From: Planctomycetota bacterium
GTDB taxonomy: Bacteria > Planctomycetota > JAFGQW01
Assembly: GCA_016935485.1 (NCBI GenBank)
Contig: JAFGQW010000157.1
Span: 1-32,792 of the forward strand
Length of the DNA: 32,792 bases
Direction: 5' to 3'
The notes under the pieces are model-generated. The model did no database searches, was not told the origin of the DNA, and saw only the letters and a program-made list of their open reading frames with translations. The position numbers and the translations under genes were made by a program. Of the stretch, positions 28,177 to 32,792 are shown piece after piece (the stretch's first letter is position 1; the number at the start of each line of letters is the position of its first letter).

Positions 28177-30363
28177 ATGGACGCCGCCGCCAGTCTTCTC
28201 CGGGAGCTCACGCCCGAGCAGCGCCAGGCCGTCACGCACGTCACCGGCCCCCTGCTGGTGCTGGCGGGCGCCGGTTCCGGCAAGACCCTGGTCATCACGC
28301 GCCGGCTCGCGTACCTGGTGGCGCACGGCATCGCCGCCGAATCGATCCTTGCGGTCACCTTCACCAACAAGGCCGCGCGCGAGATGAAGGAGCGGATCGG
28401 CCGCCAGGTGCCCGCGGACCGGCTCTGGGTGAGCACCTTCCATTCGTTCGCCGCCCGCGTGCTGCGCCGCGAGATCCACCCGCTCGACTACCCGTCGAGC
28501 TTCAGCATCTACGACGAGGCCGACCGCGCGGCCGTGGTCGCCGCGGTCGCCAGGGAGCTCGGCATCGACACCGATCTGGTCCCCCCTGCCGCGGTGGCCG
28601 CCGCGATCAGCCGGGCCAAGAACGATCTCGTCTCGCCGCGGGAGTTCGAGGACCGGGCCGTGGGCCACTTCGCCGAACAGGCCGCCCGGATCTACGTCCG
28701 CTACGAGCACAGCATGAAGAGCGCGGGCGCGCTCGACTTCGACGATCTCCTGCTCAAGCTGCGCGAGCTCCTCCGGGAGCACGCGGGCGTCCGCGAGCGC
28801 TGGTGCCGGCGCTTCGAGTACCTGCTGGTCGACGAGTACCAGGACACCAACGCCATCCAGTACGAGCTCGTCCATCTCCTGGCCGCCGCCCACCGCAACC
28901 TCTGCGTCACGGGCGACCCCGACCAGGCGATCTACACCTGGCGCGGCGCCGACATCCGCAACATCCTGCGCTTCGAGCGCGACTTCCCCGATGCCCGCGT
29001 GATCAAGCTCGAGAGGAACTTCCGCAGCGCCGCGAACATCCTCAAGGCGGCGGACGCCGTGATCGCCCACAACGTCCACCGCAAGTTGAAGCGCCTCTAC
29101 ACCGACGCCCCCGACGGCGCGCGGCTGCTCGTGATCGGGGCGTTCAGCGAGGCCGACGAGGCGCGCGCCGCCGTGCGGCTGGTGGCCGAGCACGTCGCCG
29201 AGGGCGGGCGGCTGCGCGACGCCGCCGTCTTCTTCCGGACCAACGCGCTGAGCCGCAGCCTCGAGCGGGCGTTCCTCGAGGCGGCCATCCCCTACGACGT
29301 CGTGGGCACGGTGGCGTTCTTCGAGCGCCGCGAGATCAAGGACGTGCTGGCGTACCTCCGCCTCGTCGCCAACCCGGCCGACGATCTGAGCCTGCTCCGC
29401 GCGCTGAACACGCCGCCGCGCGGGATCGGCGCGCGCACCGTGGAGCACCTCCGGAGCTTCGCCATGACGACCGGGCTGACGCTCCGCGCGGTGCTCGACC
29501 GCATCGAGGACGTGCCGGGGCTCCGGCCCGGACCGCGCCGGGCGCTGCTCGCCTTCCGGGCGCTCCTGGTGGACGTGGCCGCTCGGGCCGCCGCCGGCCC
29601 GGTCGGCGATCTGATCGCACACCTGATCGACGCGCTCGACTTCGCCGACCATCTCGCCCGGCAGGCCGGGCCGCGCGCCGAGGAGTGCCTCGAGAACGTC
29701 CAGGAGCTGCTCGCCTCGGCGCGCGAGTTCGAGCGGCGCGCAGGCGGCAGCGATCTCGTCTCCTACCTCGAGGACGTGGCGCTGGTCAGCCAGGCCGACC
29801 TCTACGGCGGCACCGAGGACCGCGTGAGCCTGATGACCATCCACAACGCCAAGGGGCTCGAGTTCGACCTGGTGGTGCTGGTGGCCTGCGAGGAGGGGAT
29901 GCTCCCCCACATCCGCTCGATCCAGAGCGGCGCTGACGCGATCGAGGAGGAGCGGCGGCTGTGCTACGTGGCGCTGACACGCGCCCGGCGGCGGGTGTGC
30001 CTGATCCACGCCGCCACCCGCACCGTGGCGGGGCTGCTCGGCAGCCCGCGCATGCCGTCGCGCTTTCTCAACGAGATTCCTCCCGAGGTCCTCGAATGCC
30101 GGAGCACGCACCGGTGGTGCGATCCGCTGCCGGAGACCCCCGCGCCCGATGCGGCGCCGGCGCCGGACGCGCGCGCCGCCGTCGCCGGGCCGCCCGCACC
30201 CGAGCTCGAGCCGGGCCAGCTCGTGCGGCACGAGCTGTTCGGACTCGGCCGCGTGGTGCGGCTCGAGGGGCGCGGCCGCGGCCGCAAGGTGCGCGTGCGC
30301 TTTCACACCGCCGGCGAGCGCCTCCTGGTGGTCGAGTACGCGCGCCTCGTGGCCGTGACCTGA
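28177..30363 (+). CDS. PcrA/UvrD-type superfamily 1A DNA helicase
   Basis: 728 residues. ATP-dependent 3'-5' helicase of DNA repair and replication. Motif I AGAGSGKT (residues 30-37), Ia VTFTNKAAREMKERI, motif II LLVDEYQDTN (Asp219, Glu220), motif III GDPDQAIYTWRGAD, motif IV region KLERNFRS, motif V TIHNAKGLEFDLV and motif VI LCYVALTRARRRV are all present. The C-terminus ends in LVRHELFGLGRVV...VRFHTAGERLLVVEYARLV, the Tudor-like tail that in PcrA contacts RNA polymerase. This favours a PcrA/UvrD over a Rep assignment. It is divergent from acpS and followed after 157 nt by the sigma-54 activator. Confidence 0.95.
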   Translation: MDAAASLLRELTPEQRQAVTHVTGPLLVLAGAGSGKTLVITRRLAYLVAHGIAAESILAVTFTNKAAREMKERIGRQVPADRLWVSTFHSFAARVLRREIHPLDYPSSFSIYDEADRAAVVAAVARELGIDTDLVPPAAVAAAISRAKNDLVSPREFEDRAVGHFAEQAARIYVRYEHSMKSAGALDFDDLLLKLRELLREHAGVRERWCRRFEYLLVDEYQDTNAIQYELVHLLAAAHRNLCVTGDPDQAIYTWRGADIRNILRFERDFPDARVIKLERNFRSAANILKAADAVIAHNVHRKLKRLYTDAPDGARLLVIGAFSEADEARAAVRLVAEHVAEGGRLRDAAVFFRTNALSRSLERAFLEAAIPYDVVGTVAFFERREIKDVLAYLRLVANPADDLSLLRALNTPPRGIGARTVEHLRSFAMTTGLTLRAVLDRIEDVPGLRPGPRRALLAFRALLVDVAARAAAGPVGDLIAHLIDALDFADHLARQAGPRAEECLENVQELLASAREFERRAGGSDLVSYLEDVALVSQADLYGGTEDRVSLMTIHNAKGLEFDLVVLVACEEGMLPHIRSIQSGADAIEEERRLCYVALTRARRRVCLIHAATRTVAGLLGSPRMPSRFLNEIPPEVLECRSTHRWCDPLPETPAPDAAPAPDARAAVAGPPAPELEPGQLVRHELFGLGRVVRLEGRGRGRKVRVRFHTAGERLLVVEYARLVAVT

Positions 30364-30520
30364 GAGGGACCGGCCCGTTTGAGAACCGCACCCGGATGGT
30401 CTAAGGGTTCGCACCGGAGCGATTCTCCCTGGCCTCGCCCGGTTCGGGGTCGGATCCGCCCGGCCCGCGCTCGGAACGCGGTCGCACGCACCCCCGGCCA
30501 CCCGACAAAGAGGGCCCCGC

Positions 30521-32560
30521 TTGATCAAGCTCGTCGTCGTCCACGGCAAGGACCCGCGGGTCCGCCTCTTCTCCGACGCCGATCTGCTCATCGGCCGCGC
30601 CGAGGACGCCGACTTGATCCTGGAGGACGCCACGGTGGCGCCCCACCACTGCCGGATCGAGCGCATCCCGCGCGGCTACAAGGTGGTGGACCTGGACGCA
30701 CCCGGCGGCACCCTGGTCAATGACGAGGCCGTCACCCAGAAGCGCCTCAAGTCCGGCGACAAGATCGTCGCCGGCCAGACCACGATCTACTTCCAGCGCG
30801 CGCCCGACCGCGTCGAGGCCGCCATCCGCGCGCGCAGCTGGGATCAGCCGGTGCCCCGCGGACCCGACCCCGACGAGCTCCGCCGGCGCCTGAACGACGT
30901 GATCGAGAAGTACTACACCGTGCTCGGCGACGAGGGGCTGGCCGAGGCCGACCAGACGCTGCAGGCCTTCCTCACCCGCCGCGGGCTCGGCTACACCGAC
31001 ACCTTGCTCGAGCACGAGCGCCGCCTGCTCCGCCTGCAGAGCATCAACAAAGCGCTCGCCCAGGAGCACGACGAGAAGCGCCTGCTCGCGCTGATTCTCG
31101 ACAGCGCCGTGGAGCTCACCGGCGCCGAGCGCGGCTTCCTGCTGCTCACGCGCGCGCGCGGCCGCGGGTTGCGGGTCGAGGTGGCGCGCAACTTCGACCA
31201 GGAGGAGATCAAGAAGCCCTCCTACAAGATCAGCCGCTCCATCGCCGAGGAAGTGGCGCGCAGCGGCGAGCCGGTGGTCGTGGCCGATGCGATCCAGGAC
31301 GAGCGCTTCCTCGAGAGCATGAGCGTGGCCGATCTGAAGCTCCGCAGCGTGATCTGCTTTCCGCTCAAGACGCGCGGCGCACCGCTCGGGGTGATCTACC
31401 TCGACAACCGCTTCCAGCCCGGACGCTTCGGCAGCCGGGAGATCTCCGTGCTGGAGATGTTCGCCGACCAGGCGGCGATCGCCCTGCGCAACGCGCGCAT
31501 CTACCGCCGGGCCGACCCCGCACCGGAGGCGGACGCCGCACCGGAGGCAGACGACGAGGCGCCGGGCGCCGAGCGCGAGGCCCGAGCCCGCGCGCTCCTC
31601 GAGGCCGGCCCGGCCCGGGCGGGACCGCGCACCATGCGCTTCGACTACAGCGAGATCGTCGCCACGAGCCCGCCGATGCTCGAGGTGCTGGAAATGCTCG
31701 ATCGGATCACGCCCACCGAGGCGCCGGTGCTGATCACGGGCGAGAGCGGCACGGGCAAGGAGCTCGTGGCCCGCGCCATCCACCGCAACGGCCCGCGGCG
31801 CCACGGTCCCTTCGTGAGCGAGAACTGCGCGGCCATCCCCGAGACGCTGCTCGAGAGCGAGCTGTTCGGACACACCAAGGGCGCCTTCACCGGGGCCGAT
31901 GCCGCCAAGCCCGGCCTCTTCCAGATGGCCGACGACGGCACCCTCTTCCTGGACGAGATCGGCGACATGCCGGTCAACCTCCAGACCAAGCTGCTCCGCG
32001 CCCTCGAGAAGGGCGAGGTGCGGCCCGTGGGCGGCAACCAGCCGGTGCGGGTGAACGTGCGGATCATCTCCGCCACCAACCAGCAGGTCGACCGGATGAT
32101 CGAGGCAGGCACCTTCCGCCGCGATCTGTTCTACCGGCTGAACGTCTTCGAGGTGTCGCTGCCGCCGCTGCGCGAGCGCTGGGAGGACATCCCGCTCCTG
32201 GTCGAGCACTTCCTCGCCGAGGCCGCTCCCCACGGCGGACCGGCGCCGCGTCTGGAGGAGGACGGCTTGCTCGCGCTGATGCTCTACGACTGGCCCGGCA
32301 ACATCCGGGAGCTCCGCAACGAGGTGCTGCGCGCGATCGCACTCGGCGGGGGGGATCTCCTCAAGCTCGAGGACTTCAGCCCTTCCGTCCGCCCGCCGCG
32401 CCACGCGCTCCGGCACATCGTGCAACAGGTCGAGCGCCGCGTCATCCAGCAGGTCCTGGCGCGGACGGGCGGCAAGAAAGTCGACACCGCGCGCCTCCTC
32501 GGGATCTCGCGCCCGACCCTCGACGCGAAGATCCAAACGCTGAAGATCCAGGAGGGATGA
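30521..32560 (+). CDS. FHA-GAF-AAA+-Fis sigma-54-dependent transcriptional activator
   Basis: 679 residues from TTG at 30521, with AGAGGG about 8 nt upstream; the FHA fold begins right there, so the TTG fits. FHA-like domain about 1-90, helical linker, GAF sensor about 170-325, then the AAA+ domain with Walker A GESGTGKE (Gly407), the sigma-54-contacting GAFTGA (454-459), Walker B TLFLDEIGDM and VNVRIISATN. The C-terminal Fis-like helix-turn-helix is about 635-679 (VDTARLLGISRPTLDAKIQTL). The FHA domain is degenerate: the phosphothreonine-contacting Ser-Arg of SRHH is Ala-Pro (APHH). The intact GAFTGA indicates true sigma-54 activation. It is followed by a palindrome and a sigma-54-like promoter. 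Confidence 0.93.
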   Translation: MIKLVVVHGKDPRVRLFSDADLLIGRAEDADLILEDATVAPHHCRIERIPRGYKVVDLDAPGGTLVNDEAVTQKRLKSGDKIVAGQTTIYFQRAPDRVEAAIRARSWDQPVPRGPDPDELRRRLNDVIEKYYTVLGDEGLAEADQTLQAFLTRRGLGYTDTLLEHERRLLRLQSINKALAQEHDEKRLLALILDSAVELTGAERGFLLLTRARGRGLRVEVARNFDQEEIKKPSYKISRSIAEEVARSGEPVVVADAIQDERFLESMSVADLKLRSVICFPLKTRGAPLGVIYLDNRFQPGRFGSREISVLEMFADQAAIALRNARIYRRADPAPEADAAPEADDEAPGAEREARARALLEAGPARAGPRTMRFDYSEIVATSPPMLEVLEMLDRITPTEAPVLITGESGTGKELVARAIHRNGPRRHGPFVSENCAAIPETLLESELFGHTKGAFTGADAAKPGLFQMADDGTLFLDEIGDMPVNLQTKLLRALEKGEVRPVGGNQPVRVNVRIISATNQQVDRMIEAGTFRRDLFYRLNVFEVSLPPLRERWEDIPLLVEHFLAEAAPHGGPAPRLEEDGLLALMLYDWPGNIRELRNEVLRAIALGGGDLLKLEDFSPSVRPPRHALRHIVQQVERRVIQQVLARTGGKKVDTARLLGISRPTLDAKIQTLKIQEG

Positions 32561-32596
32561 GGCGCTTTGCCGGTGGCGTCGGCGCGCCGCCGGGCG

Positions 32597-32613
32597 TGTA
32601 AAGCCGCTTTACA
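32597..32613. repeat. Perfect 17-nt palindrome downstream of the sigma-54 activator
   Basis: TGTAAAGC-C-GCTTTACA is a perfect 8+1+8 dyad 37 nt past the activator stop. AT-rich arms in GC-rich surroundings and the geometry suit an operator for a dimeric Fis-type DNA-binding domain, that is, an enhancer-like site. It lies 164 nt upstream of the -24/-12-like element at 32777, a typical distance for such a site. No T-run follows, so it does not look like a terminator. Confidence 0.55.
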
Positions 32614-32776
32614 GCGGGTGGCCCGCCGGCGGACATGCGGAGGTTCGAGAGTCGATCCGGTCGAGAGGAGCCAGTCGACACCGACGGCGTAACTCCTTGC
32701 GCGGGAAGAGCTAGATTCATCTCTTTTTTTCCAGAACGACAGTCTGCTATCTTTGCTCCCGGAGGATTCTCGGGGC

Positions 32777-32792
32777 GGGCACTGGGTTTGCT
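32777..32792 (+). promoter_or_regulatory. Candidate sigma-54 (-24/-12) promoter at the window end
   Basis: GGGCAC (32777-32782), 5-nt spacer, TTGCT (32788-32792) matches the TGGCAC-N5-TTGCW consensus apart from the first T, with exact spacing. The invariant GG and GC pairs are present. It lies directly downstream of a sigma-54 activator and its nearby palindrome. The regulated gene would lie just beyond the window. Confidence 0.5.

Noticed and set aside
32714-32731. AGAG/CTCT stem followed by a T-run as a terminator for the activator
   Set aside because: Only a 4-bp stem with a 10-nt loop precedes the T-run; too weak to call.

Overview
The window is a GC-rich (roughly 70% by eye) bacterial chromosome segment, densely packed with genes on both strands. 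It contains no rRNA, insertion sequence, phage gene or CRISPR array. Gram-negative-type envelope genes are present: a LolA-like periplasmic protein, a SurA/PpiC-like foldase with three parvulin modules, and a Wzx-like flippase. There are also two FHA proteins and a sigma-54 activator. Two secreted proteins share a C-terminal module of a kind I associate with Planctomycetota. My best guess is a deep-branching Gram-negative lineage, possibly Planctomycetota; this is inference, not proof.

Layout. 1-2.5 kb: a small two-helix membrane protein, an HtrA-type protease without a signal peptide, and a small secreted protein. 2.8-5.7 kb: a CAU-anticodon tRNA and topA (DNA topoisomerase I with four zinc ribbons). 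5.9-7.5 kb: a fetA-fetB-like pair whose ATPase has lost its signature motif and H-loop histidine. 7.6-8.0 kb: rsfS. 8.2-11.3 kb: a translationally coupled three-gene cassette on the minus strand (ABC-2 ATPase, permease with a large extracytoplasmic insert, membrane-anchored helical protein that appears to start at CTG). 11.5-12.2 kb: an FHA/transmembrane protein. 12.1-19.5 kb: a surface-polysaccharide-flavoured stretch with two coupled GT4 glycosyltransferases, a secreted beta-helix protein, a zinc-ribbon membrane protein, a 49-residue membrane peptide and a flippase.

19.9-24.5 kb: a stand-alone urocanase, a SpoU-family rRNA methyltransferase whose 3' end overlaps it, an XRE-type regulator, and an RluD-like pseudouridine synthase. 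24.7-28.0 kb: the triple-parvulin foldase, CutA, and a LolA-like protein coupled to acpS. 28.2-32.8 kb: a PcrA/UvrD helicase, then an FHA-GAF-AAA+-Fis sigma-54 activator. A perfect 17-nt palindrome follows the activator, and a sigma-54-type -24/-12 element lies at the very end of the window.

The most interesting leads are the coupled ABC-2 cassette with its CTG start, the catalytically degenerate FetA homologue, the C-terminal module shared by two secreted proteins, and the sigma-54 activator with a degenerate FHA domain next to a candidate sigma-54 promoter. All functions are read from motifs by eye; no database search was run.
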